64,000 nucleotides of DNA, from positions 2,418,001 through 2,482,000 of the forward strand of contig NC_057371.1 of NCBI RefSeq assembly GCF_016906535.1, read 5' to 3'. The first letter of the stretch is position 1. The number at the start of each line of letters is the position of its first letter. The stretch is from Rhizoctonia solani (taxonomy: Eukaryota > Basidiomycota > Agaricomycetes > Cantharellales > Ceratobasidiaceae). Below the pieces are notes generated by a model. It was not told the origin of the DNA. It was given only the letters and a program-made list of their open reading frames with translations, and searched no databases. Position numbers and translations under genes: made by a program. Below are positions 22,635 to 33,480 of the stretch, piece after piece.

Positions 22635-24479
22635 ATGTTCGCCCACACGGCAGTCACTCTCTTGCTATCTCTTACAGCCGCAGGAAGCGCGCATGGTCAC
22701 TCTACCCAAGGATATTCGCATGCTATCCGCCAAGACCCACACGCTATCCCACCTCTCGCGGAGATTACTGCAGGAATGCCCATCGAACCTGCTGTACCAC
22801 TCTCAGCGACTCCCACAGCTGGCTCGCCTGCCGTAATTTCTGGCGCTCCCAATCTCCCTCCGAGTAAGCAACCACGCATCTACGCAAGTCTCAACCAGAC
22901 TAACGACGAAAATTCCGCTAGTTCCCGACATGTCGTCGTATCCTCCAGGTGGACAAATGATTCCGACCGATTCTCCCGAAGTCAAGGAATGGCTGGCCGA
23001 GATCGCCGCCTCGGGTGTCGTCATTCCCAATACCACGCCCTACAAGCCTCTTCCGGACGATGCTGTAGGACAAACACTCTGCTCTCTCAACCCAGAGGCC
23101 ACCACTGCCGGAGGAGCCGATGGGACCTGCTGGTGGAGTTGTTCGAGCTGCACTCGCGACACGGATGTTGTCACTTGCCCCGATAAACTGGCCTGGGGGT
23201 TGACGTGAGTGCCTTGTTCCTATTTCATCTTAAAAATAGCCGCTCACCGGGTTATTGTGCTTCAGTTTTGACGATGGTCCTTCGCCTTACGTGAGTTGTT
23301 TCAGAATGGGCTGAAATTATGAATTAAACTGATGGCAAAATGAAAATATTATTTCAGACTCCCAAGGTTCTGAACTACCTCGCAGAAAAGAACCTCAAGG
23401 CCAGCTTCTATGTTATCGGCGCTAACGTCGTGAACCACCCGGAAATCCTACAAGCGACCTATCTTGCAGGACACGAGGTAAGTTGGAATTCTTGTCTTAC
23501 GAACATCCCATGGTTGACGTTTGGTTCCGTAACTTAGATTGCTAGCCATACCTGGTATGTACAAAATGTACAAAAATGCGCGTACTAGTACTAAAAAGTT
23601 GAAATTAGGACCCATCCCCAACTTACTACGCTTACCAACGAACAAATCGTTGCCGAGCTCGGCTGGACTCGCAAGGTTATCCAGGCTGTTCTCGGAGTTA
23701 CTCCACGATACTTCCGTCCTCCTTATGGCGATTGCGGTCAGTAAAGTTCATCAATCCTGGACCCAGGGAAACTAAACAACCCCAAAATAGACGATCGTGT
23801 GCGCGCTATTGCCAAGGGACTCGGCATGACTCCCGTCATCTGGACCCAAGGATTCGATACTGATGGTAGGACCTGTCATTCTCTTTAATCATCCGCTTAT
23901 CTGAACTGCCTTTTCCAACCAGACTGGTCGGTCAACTCGGGAGGCGTGGCCACTGAGCTCATGAACGGGTACAGCAAGATGCTCGAGACCCTGCCTACGC
24001 TCAACAATGGAGTGATCAGTCTTCAACACGACTGGTACCAAGCCACCGTCGATCTTGCTGTCGGACACTTTTTGCCTGCTGCGTGAGTTCTACCTAGTCA
24101 TATTTAAGGCTCATAACACTCATACGTGTGTATGCATAGCTTGTCGCACAACCCGGCCCCCAACTTCCAGTCTGTCATTGAGTGCCAGCACCAACCCCTG
24201 GGCATGTCATACGTCGAGACTAGCGGATCAGGTACCCCAGCCGGCCCGGCTAATAACGCCACCACAACTCCGGCACCCTCTGCTCCTGCTAGTAGTACTA
24301 CTGTAGCATCGGGTCCTACTACCGGCGCCAGCAAGCCCACCACGACCGGAACCCCATCGAGCACCGCTTCTGGGACTTCGGTTAATAGTACATCAGCCAA
24401 TGGTGCCGTGACGACGCGTGGTGCCATGTCCAGATTATTTGCCGTCGCCATAGCTGTTGTGGTAGGTGTCTTGGCTTAA
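22635..24479 (+). CDS. GPI-anchored chitin deacetylase (polysaccharide deacetylase, CE4)
   Basis: Removes acetyl groups from cell-wall chitin to give chitosan. The start at 22635 gives a signal peptide ([20 protein letters not shown]). An N-terminal extension with several Cys ([14 protein letters not shown]) precedes the NodB domain. All CE4 motifs are present: TFDDGPS (motif 1, catalytic Asp), SHTWTHP (motif 2, metal His, split by an intron), RYFRPPYGD (motif 3), DWSVNS (motif 4) and VISLQHD (motif 5 His). The tail is a Ser/Thr/Pro-rich linker followed by [11 protein letters not shown] and a hydrophobic end ([14 protein letters not shown]), the pattern of a GPI signal. About eight short introns join in frame (for example 22864-22921), so the gene appears intact. 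Its place is the outer plasma membrane or wall. Confidence 0.93.
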
Positions 24480-24785
24480 AAAACCATTTGGTGGTAGAGC
24501 TGTGATTTAGATGGTGTGGTGTGTGGATTTCATATTTATTTATGTTCTTTTTCTGTTTGTCGTGTTCCCTCGTCGCTCTTTTCGGTTGTGATATCATGTA
24601 TGCTCTGATGCTATAATAGTTTCGTGCATAGTGCTATACCACACTTATTTATCGTCGCTCCTTTTGCACCTGTTATACCATGTCCTATACAAATCGGAAC
24701 TTTTACGTTGTCATAGCTGGCGAATTAATGATATTTTAGAAAACTGGAAACCTAATAATGATAGCTACATAAAATCCGGCATTAT
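24480..24785. other. Intergenic between convergent genes
   Basis: T-rich shared 3' flank of the chitin deacetylase (+) and the phosphatase (-). Nothing else is supported. Confidence 0.4.
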
Positions 24786-26821
24786 CTATTGGAAGCAAGC
24801 TGTAAAGTTTCCACCTGCCCGAGCATATGCTTGGCTGTGCACAAATTGATCCAACGGGCATAGACCGTTGATTTTTTCTGATCCCACGCACTCTGGGAGG
24901 CTATCCAGCGAAACTACCGCATCGTTGATGATGATACGGACATGATCTCCGTTTAAGTGGGGTCCCGAGCAGGTGAGCTTTTCAACCAGTGTCAATCCTC
25001 CAAAAGGAACCATCCTGGATACCACGAATTGTTGATCTTTGTGCGAAGGAATTGGTCCAGCCGACGGAAGTGGAACAGAATCCCTGAGGATTCCGAGCGA
25101 AGACAAGATGGTCACGATGTTATTATCGCTTGAGAAGTCGGCAAACTAGGTTCAACTTAGCAACTCGCATGGATACTTGTAGTTGGTATATGCACGTACA
25201 ATTCGTGGAGCGCATGAGCCAATGGGGAAGGTTTTGTGACTCGAGTCTAGGGTGCGGTTCGTGGATGTCGAGTCTTGAACGGGTGTACCGGTTAGGCGGG
25301 ATAGTAGTTCGTTGACCCAACCGGCACCAAGAGAGCGAGCATAGGTTGAGCCGTACGACTTGGACCAATATTTCTGAAAATGAGCGTGTATAAGGCATCT
25401 GGAATGACGTCCAAAAAGGCAAACATACCTCCAAATCATGATAGTATTCATAGCTCTTCCATTCGTCCAGACTGAAAACCCCGCACCATGGACTCGTAGT
25501 GCCGTTCTTGGCAGCCGAATCGAATCCACACAAGTTCATCAAGCTAAAAACATCACGATCGGTTAGATTCGCGCCTAGTAGCCGGTCATTGAGTCGTTTT
25601 GTAATTGGGGGTGCGAAAGTAGTGAGCCATTCAGCACTGGCAGTATCCCCGAGAGGAGGGTTTAGCGCTTTAGCTGCTGGGCAGGTCTGGACGTCGAGAG
25701 TATTGTTGAATTTCTGTAACGATGAAGCGTATTAGAAAAGTCCTCCTTCGGAAGATATTACGAATAACATACATCGCTAACAGGCATTGCCACAGCTGGG
25801 TGGGGTAAGCCGGAGACTGGAACGTCAAAAGGATCGCCTTTGAACCCTTGTTCCCACCACCCAGCAGACTCGGCAATCCTTTCCTCTGCCGTGGAGCGGA
25901 CGAATATCTTTGGCCCAAGCGAGGCGTACTTTTGGGCAATAATTTGACCTGAAACGTACATTCTTTTCCTCTGTGAGTGGAATCCGAGCAAGGCAAAGAA
26001 GGCAACTTACTGCCTCTGCCCAAGCGAAACCATTTGATCCGCGACATATGGATACTTGAAGCCAAGTGCGAATTCGAGAGAGGGATCAGTCGTATTCATT
26101 ACTCGGCTCAGCTTGTCGAGTGCTGCGTCGATGCGTGCGCCTTCTCCGTCGCCGGTAGGATATCGAGCGCCGTGTCGTTGAAGCTAGTAATGATAGGTAG
26201 GTTATCAAATTATTCATTTTGCTTGAAAAGGTATATGCTTACTATGCTAATCATAGATACGCTGCATCCTTCGGGTGTTTCGGACGAGATTTGACTCGAT
26301 ACGGCACGACGAGGGCCATATGGACCAAGCTAAACAGGCCGAAGCACGTCAGATTAATGTAAATAAGGAAGAGAACGGCGAGCTTACATGGCTTATGAGT
26401 TCGGGATCAAGCTGATACGTAGGCAAAACAGGAAGTTTCGCCCCGTTTCTTTGTCCAGAGTGGTCCTTGTGGTGTGGAGACTCTGAGAACGCATATGCAC
26501 TAAGAAAGAGGATCCCACAACCGACGATGAGTGCGTTTCGAAACGCTTTAATTGGTCTACATTGGTCAACTAAAAATAATGGTGAGTCAGAGTGCTTTTT
26601 CTTGCTTTCATTGATGTAATGTAGGACATACCAATCAACTCATGCCATCTTGAAGACTCTTCTCCAAGTTGTTCGTGCTGGTCACAGAACTCAAGGTCCT
26701 TGGATTCCTTGCAATCGGTAGCCAGTGAAGAATAATTGACAGGATTCATGCCACGCATCCAGGGAGGGTCATAGTTTAACACGTATTCAATCCAAGGGGA
26801 TATATACACGGAGAGCGACAT
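24786..26821 (-). CDS. Histidine acid phosphatase, phytase-like, tandem copy A
   Basis: Hydrolyses phosphomonoesters, possibly phytate. The protein starts with a cytosolic-looking tail (MSLSVYISPWIEYV). After an intron comes one hydrophobic anchor (ALIVGCGILFLSAYAF), so a type II membrane or signal-anchored form is likely. The lumenal domain has LGPYGPRR, then the catalytic RHGARYPTG (phosphohistidine) near 26170. STAEERIAESAGWWEQGF follows, and a Cys-containing middle region (NLCGFDSAAKNG) runs to a C-terminal disulphide-like pair ending NFTACFQ. The usual C-terminal HD motif reads FADFSSDNN: the Asp is kept but the His is Ser. Several short introns were fitted by frame. Copy B lies 220 bp upstream in the same orientation with the same exon plan. 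Confidence 0.85.
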
Positions 26822-27040
26822 AGTTGAAGTTTATCTTGACATCTGTCGCTCACACGTGATTGACCTTGACAAAGGTCTGACGTAACGAACGTTGTGGTGC
26901 CCCACAAAAGGAGTTTAGCTACAAAAGGCCTTGAGGTATACATGCAGAAGTAAAACGTGCAGAACCGCACTCCGTTTGCGTGGTGGATGATATTCATTAT
27001 GCAAAGTTCAGGGTATACGGCAAAAGATTTGACATCGAAT

Positions 27041-28875
27041 CTATGCTAAACAAGTAGTCCAATTCCCGCCGGCCTTCGCGTATGCTTGGCTTTCCACAAA
27101 CTTATCTAGAGCACACAGGCCTTCGGTGGCTCCTTGCTTTCCACATGGCGCGAGTCCAGTGAGAGGAATGACCGCATCGTTGATAATAATGCGGACATAT
27201 TCTTTGGCTGGGAGAGCGGGGCACGATAGCTTTTCAACGACCGTTGATCCGGCAAATGGGACCAATTTCGAGACGACGAATTGCTGAGTTGAAGATGATG
27301 GGATTGGTCCTGATGGAGGAAGGGGCTTGGCATCACGGAGAATACCAAGCGCAGAGAGGATCATAGCAATGTTATTGTCGCTCGAAAAATCAGCAAACTA
27401 GAAGCACTCAAATATCAACACGCGACCTGTGCTAATCATGTTGAGAACGTACAATTCGAGGAGCAGAAGATCCGATGGGGAAGGTTGCGGGGTTCGAGTC
27501 AAGAGTGCTGTTGGTGGTTGTATAATCTTCTACGGGTGTGTTGGTCAGGCGGGATAGAAGTTCATTGACCCATCCCGCGCCTTGAGACCTAGCATACGGT
27601 GACCCGTACGATTTGGAGTAATATTTCTACAACTGAATGTTAGGTATACGTCTAGTCACAGTATTTAACGGCTCACCTCAAGGTCATAGTAATATTCGTT
27701 ATTCCTCCAGACACTCTGATCAAACGCACCGCACCATGGGCTTGCGCTCCCATTCCTTGCGGCGGTATCGAATCCACACAAGCTCATCAAATTGATAGTA
27801 TCATTGTCGTTCAACCCGGCGCCAGGTAATAGCTGATTGAGTCGCTTCGTAACCGGAGGTGCGAACCTGCCCAACCAATCTCCGCTTGCAATATCACCTG
27901 GAGCAGGGTCAATAGCCTCAGCAGTGACGCAGGTCTGCACATTGAGGGTGTTATTGCTCGTCTATGAAAAAATGAGGGGTTAATCCTGATACGGTTAAAT
28001 GAGTCGCGCTGTTACGTACGTCGCTTATAATGATCGACACATCGGGTTGAGGAAGACTAGTGATCGGCACGTCAAATGATCCACCTTGGAAACCTTGTTT
28101 CCACCACCTGGCAGACTCGACAATTCGGTCCTTTTGGGCGGCCCGGACGAATTTTGCAGTTCCAAGCGAGGCGTATTTCGTTGCGATTATTTGCCCTGAG
28201 ATGTAGGATCTATGAAGGTTAGTTGAGAGCAGGACAATCGGAATGCGGCGACACTCACTGCTTACGGCCGAAATCGTTGAGTTGGTCCGCGACGTAGGTA
28301 TAGTTAAACGTTGATATGAATTTAAGTGAAGGCTCGGAAATAGCCGCTACACCTTTAAGCTTTGTCAATGATGCATCGATACCTGCTCCACTGCCTTTGG
28401 TGGGGTAACGGGCGCCATGACGTTGTAACTACACGATACACCCATTGTAAGATGCCTTTGATTTACGAGTTCACTGAGATAGTACCTCTGGAATGGGTAC
28501 TCACAATATTGATCATAGTCACACTACAGCCCTTTGGTATCTCGGAAGAGATTTTGCTAGGGACGGTGTAACGGGGGCCATATGGGCCAAGCTGGTTATA
28601 AAATATATTAGGAAACACTAAATGGGTAAAATGGGTCCATAACTCACATAATGGGCTATGTTGGCATCAAGTTGATAATTTGGCAGCACGGGCAACTGGG
28701 AATTGGCCCTCGCAATGGGATTTATCAAGGCCAACGGCTCAGAGTGAACATATACCACCACAGACAACACTCCGCCAAGAATTAAAACGTTTCTGACACC
28801 CATTTTCCGACGTAATCGTCTCCAGGTGGCTAGAAAGTAATCGAGGGCCAAGGGTATCAGAAAAGCCGCAAGCAA
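27041..28875 (-). CDS. Histidine acid phosphatase, phytase-like, tandem copy B
   Basis: Paralogue of copy A. The start at 28875 is followed by a basic stretch and a membrane anchor (VLILGGVLSVVVYVHS), then LPVLPNYQLDANIAHY and, after an intron, LGPYGPRYTVPSK. The catalytic RHGARYPT is near 28430. Middle blocks (MSLCGFDTAARNGSASPWCG, KYYSKSYGSPYARS) parallel copy A. The C-terminal motif again reads FADFSSDNN instead of HDN, so the substitution predates the duplication. The end is ALDKFVESQAYAKAGGNW followed by TTCLA. Exon borders correspond between copies, pointing to a recent tandem duplication. Both enzymes could share a function in phosphate release if Ser at this position is tolerated. Confidence 0.85.
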
Positions 28876-29568
28876 GCAGAATATTTATATCTACCCAAGC
28901 GACGCACAATTTGTTTCTTCCCGCCCTCCGCATGATTCCAAGTACCCGACCGACTGCTTCGCAACGGGTTCTGGGAAGGTCCGAATATAGCTCGCTGCCA
29001 TCTGTAAATTCACGAATACCACCGCAAGAAGAATATAAACTATCCTGGTTGACACGTGTGTCGGCTGCGGATGGTGGTTGGTCTGAAATAGCCAATCGCA
29101 ACGAGCATGTGGGAGTGATGGATCGAAGCGGCTGTATGGGAAACAGTGCCTCCTCACGTGGAACCACGTGCGTTTGGATTATCTTGGCATATGAATAGTG
29201 GTAAGGTGGGGGTCGTTTCTGACCTGAATAATTATATTTTGACGTTTTACTTATCATAAGACTCTGCTTGAATGACGGGAGATTGCCCCGTAGGTATACA
29301 TGTACTATTTATTTTGGTGAGAAGTCAGAAGCCGCGAATTCGAAGATGGCTGTGGTGGTCCTCATGGACCTGAAGCGCTGGCTTGGGTATTGGCAACCAC
29401 TTACTAATCAAGGGTCACGCGTCGCGTGTTCGCGGCGGTCTATTTGTCTTTGGAGCACTCTCCAAACTTGTTCCCATCTATGTGAGGCAGAGATATTTGT
29501 GGTTTACTATTAAGAATCAATAAACTTTCAACAGCCGAACTTCACCTTGGACGTTTATTTGCACCACT
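28876..29568. other. Intergenic between divergent genes
   Basis: Presumed promoters of phosphatase B (-) and the Sld3-like gene (+). A GGAGCACTCTCC word at about 29453-29464 resembles the dispersed repeat family. The long minus-strand frame 28739-29257 is not supported. Confidence 0.4.
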
Positions 29569-31260
29569 ATGGCCAGCGTATCAGCGTCACTCGCGCCGAT
29601 AAATGTGTCATTTGATGACCCAAGCCCAGTGCTATGGCCGTCCACCTATACACTCTCTGGAATCGGTGATTACCCCTTCGGGTAAGCGCCGTTTCATTTC
29701 GTCTCCGTACAAGCTCATGTTCCATAAGACCACCTCAGGACGATTCAATAGAAGCCTATGTCGAACGACGTTATCTCGAATGTCTCTGGATGCCTGAAAT
29801 TCTAGAACCTCTAGCGTCTCTTGTGCCTGCCTTGCAACGCGTAGTGCCTCCAAGCGACTGGACACCCGCAACTGGTCCCCATCCCCTACATGCCTTTTTA
29901 GACGAACATTTGTTGAATTTGGTCGACATTCACAAGAAGTACAGGAAGACTATACCAGCTCTACTTGAAAAAGAAGGAGACGCACAGGATGCTGAAGAAG
30001 CCTGCATCTTTTACGCCTGGTCACATGCACAACCTTCAGACGAATCTGTCAATGAGGAGAAATGGGGGAAGGAGTGGTTGCATGAAGCAGAGAAGCGAGA
30101 GTGAGTCCATATATGACTTGTTTTCAGGGCCGTAGCCGACCCAGTATTATGATAGGATTCTCGTGCAAATCCTCCTTCGAATGCTAAAACTCACTCTTCC
30201 ATCACCCCCTGTTCCAAAACGCAAACGAAGCAAGGACAAAATTGAATCGAAAGGAACCTCTTACGAAGAGGTGATATCAGGACTGGAAATGCTAATTGAT
30301 CGAATAGGCATCATCCGTCAAACGGCGACTTCGTCACTAAAGATGGACCAGGAAAAAGCGATGGGCAAGGCGGATAATCACGAAAGAGACTGGGCAGCTG
30401 TATTTTGCGAGGATGTGCTCAAGCCTTTGTATGTTTTCGCCGTTGCATCCCATACGCCGTTACTAAGGAATTTGTAGGTTCGAAGAATCCCTTCCAGATC
30501 AATATGAAACGCTGAGATACCACTGTATGCCACCACCCTCGCGAGACCCGTCTCCCACCCCATCCGACGCATCTATAATCGACCTAACCCATTCTCAACC
30601 CAACTCTCAGTCTCAGTCACAATCACAATCTCAACTACAGATCCAACAACCAGCCCGAAGTCTGTCCCGGGCAACCTCAATCTCATCCCGCATCGGATCC
30701 TTCACCGCCCGGTCCCTCTCTCGCGCTTCGACAAGCCAAAGCAGAAGTAGAAGTGGATCTGTTGAACTCGATCCTGATGCGCGAGCACGAAGCAGGAGTC
30801 GCAGTGTTTCGTTTGCTACCAGGAGTGCAGGAGGAATCCGAGCGCCTGTTAAAGCTGGCCTGAAACCAAAGGGAGGGAAGGTCAAGCCGAAGCAACCGAG
30901 CGCTGCGCCAAGTATGGGACCTAGTAAACCTTGTAAGGCCCCTGCTCTTTTTATGTTGGGATTCGATACTTACGAGGCTTTTCAGCGCGAACATCTGTAC
31001 CTACGGCCGAATCCCAATCCCAACAAACCCAGTCTAAAGTTCTTGTTGCTGAAACGCCCCAAAAGCCATCGCGCACAATGAGTCGTGAGGTATCGATTGG
31101 CGGGTCGTCCTTTATGCAGCGTCTGCAGGGTCAAAGTATGGGAAGAAAGGTGTCGTTGGACAAGTCAGCGTTTGAAGAATTTATGGTATCCTCACCTGAG
31201 CGATTGGGTAGTAGCGATTTTGATTTTGGGGACTTGGCTTTGGAGACTCCGAGGAAGTAA
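29569..31260 (+). CDS. Probable DNA replication regulator Sld3-like protein
   Basis: Sld3 (Treslin relative) loads Cdc45 at origins. Exon 1 (29569-29681) encodes MASVSASLAPINVSF and ends DYPFG. The following blocks hold DSIEAYVERRYLECLWMPEI, an Arg/Lys-rich helical region (ILVQILLRMLKLTLP then PKRKRSK), a second helical block ending AVFCEDVLKPL, FEESLPDQYETLRYHC, a long Ser/Arg- and Ser/Gln-rich tail, and VLVAETPQKPSRTMSREVS near the C-terminus. This order resembles the fungal Sld3 domain and its phospho-tail; the resemblance is recalled, not searched. Introns at 30101-30155, about 30418-30477 and 30933-30985 keep frame. The first intron leaves the frame one base short at the AG/GACGAT junction (29739), where an extra G would fix it. 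Confidence 0.55.
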
Positions 31261-32470
31261 TTCTTAACTTTGGATAGATATGCATGTGTTTACAGTGTTT
31301 GTCACTATATCATCTTATACACGCTATCAGTCGGTGCTTCGTATTAAATGCGCGATATCTCTGAGGGGGACATATACATCCTACACCTGGCTGAGATGGT
31401 TGCTCGTGCATGGTACAACAGAAATGTAGTATCAATGCGCGCGCGGAGAGGTAAACATATACTCAAGTATATGGCCAGTATTGGGTGTATAATTAGTAAT
31501 AACGGCAATTCGTAGGGTTGCAGTTACTACATTGACTGGGAGATAAGAACTAGCATAAACTTGTTTTAATCCCAGTACTTAACGGTAATCCGTACACTCT
31601 CCTCATCTATGATCATATTACTTCATTTCGAAGCTTGTCGTAAGCTCGCTTGGGTGTGGTTCATTGGTATGAGGACGTGGTCGATGTTCGTAATGGTTCG
31701 GCGGGCTCATGAGGAGGCAGCCAGGTGATGTCGCAAGCGTCGGCTTCTATGGTGCTAAACTTAGTACGGCTCCGCCGGACACATCGCACCACCTCATACC
31801 TCGGCCCGTCATCTGATGATGATTCCGCTACAGTAGAGTCCCGATAGCCTTAATTATTGTTAGACAAGCACTTCTCCTAATCTCAGGTGTATTTCGGGTG
31901 TTGTTTCAGGCTTATATGCATCATTCATGCGATAATATGGTGCTTTGAATTCGTGGCGTTGTGTCTCTGGCCGAAAAATAGCAAATATTCAAAATCGAAA
32001 CAAAGCGATGTGGGTTACAATTCTAATGACAAGATATATGCATGAGATGAGGAGATATGCACGAAACAGATTAGCCGAAAGATCGCCCAAGGTTGAAGCA
32101 GACCGGGAAGGGTACCCCGTATTCACGGAACATGCGGTGCAACGAGTGAAAACGACGAGTCCATAACGAGGCGTCAAAACAATATGTAAAGCCTCTCGGA
32201 TATGGTGCGCGCCCATGAAAGTTTCTTTATTTGGTAGCAGAGCTGACGATAGGCGTCATCGCGATAGCAAACTCTAGCTTGCTGTGAGCATCGTTGTTAC
32301 TTGATGTTTTTCCTATTGATAGGGGGCCGTATTTTGGCTCATCCTCAAGTTCGTAGAGTGAAAATATTATTCTACTACCAACAACGCTCGAAATAGCTAG
32401 AACTAGCCTGGTCCGTGTTAAAATGCGTTGATAAGTTGGCTACTATTACTATGGATCTGTTGTGGGACTC
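31261..32470. other. Gene-poor region
   Basis: AT-rich sequence with short open frames only. I see no domain, RNA gene or clear repeat. Confidence 0.4.
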
Positions 32471-33480
32471 ACCCAGATGCAACTGTAGCAATCTGAATCA
32501 TCCTTATGCTTCCTCCGACACAAGTGAATATTATTAACACCAATCTCATGGCAAAATGATATATATTGCTATTAAATGGACAGCCGTTAGTAATCATAGG
32601 CCATTTAGATTGGGCGAGAATAATCCCGGTGCACGACGAATGAATAGAGCTTTAAAATCATGAGTGGTAAACTTACTGCTCTGCAAGCCGTCGTGATAAA
32701 CGTGTTTCGCCGAATTGCTTCCTTATAGTGACAACCTTCCATAGAGTCAAACCAAAGAGTGTCGACTCGTAAAGTATTGTAGGGATAAGTATTGTCCACG
32801 TAATGGGGGGCGGGATGATCATGCATCCAGACCATACTCCCGGGACTATGGGGGTTTGAGGGTTCCGAAGGCTCGAATATGAGGAATTAATGTACTCACG
32901 AAATTGAGGGAGAAACTGTGTTTTCTTCACTCGATTGGTCAGAAAATCTACAGCGCAATTTAACAGCTTATTCAATAGCACCCTGCTCACCTTGATGATT
33001 TGGATCGCCATAGCCATAGTACAGATTGTCGTGCAGACAAGGCCTATGATCAATATCCTATAATATTTCAAACCTTAGCAATCGGAACTAAGGGGATATC
33101 ACCCTGACTGGTACCAATATAAGCGCCTGATCGTAACGTGTCAATAAGCTATCAGTAGCAAATTGGATGAGTTATACCTGCTACTATAGAGCGCCCAACA
33201 ACGCAGTACGAGTACAGCTGTACATGAGAGGAGAGAGGTAAATTACATGGTAAATTCAACCGCATGCATAGCGAGATGAAGGGGTCAAACATACCAGTGA
33301 TTGTGTCACTTGCTAATACACTACCAAATGCATATATGTACATCGCTATTTTACAACTGTAATTTGAGCCCACTTGTCAGATGCCAAAAATTGCTACAGT
33401 TAGATTATTACCTCTTGGTTCACGGGAAATTATCACGTCGGTTAGGTCGTGCCACGTTATACACAATATAAAACGTACCG
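32471..33480 (-). CDS. Multi-span membrane protein of a fungal-expanded family, possibly degenerate
   Basis: Several hydrophobic blocks with GT/AG borders appear on the minus strand. They are VLVLRCWALYSS (about 33225-33185), RILIIGLVCTTICTMAMAIQ (about 33060), GVWSGCMIIPPPITWTILIP then TILYESTLFGLTLWK with a basic tail (32860-32680), and a last block NIYHFAMRLVLIIFTCVGGS (about 32560-32490). The order CWALY, PPPITWTI, YE..LFGLTLWK is typical of the large agaricomycete multi-span family annotated as DUF6533/DUF6534-like; this is recalled resemblance. I could not fix a start codon or a fully in-frame model. It may be a pseudogene. Confidence 0.42.

Noticed and set aside
28739..29257. 172-codon minus-strand frame upstream of phosphatase B
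   Set aside because: It overlaps the coding start of phosphatase B in another frame and has no recognisable sequence.
29268..29513. 81-codon plus-strand frame
   Set aside because: No domain; it lies in the divergent promoter and contains a dispersed-repeat word.
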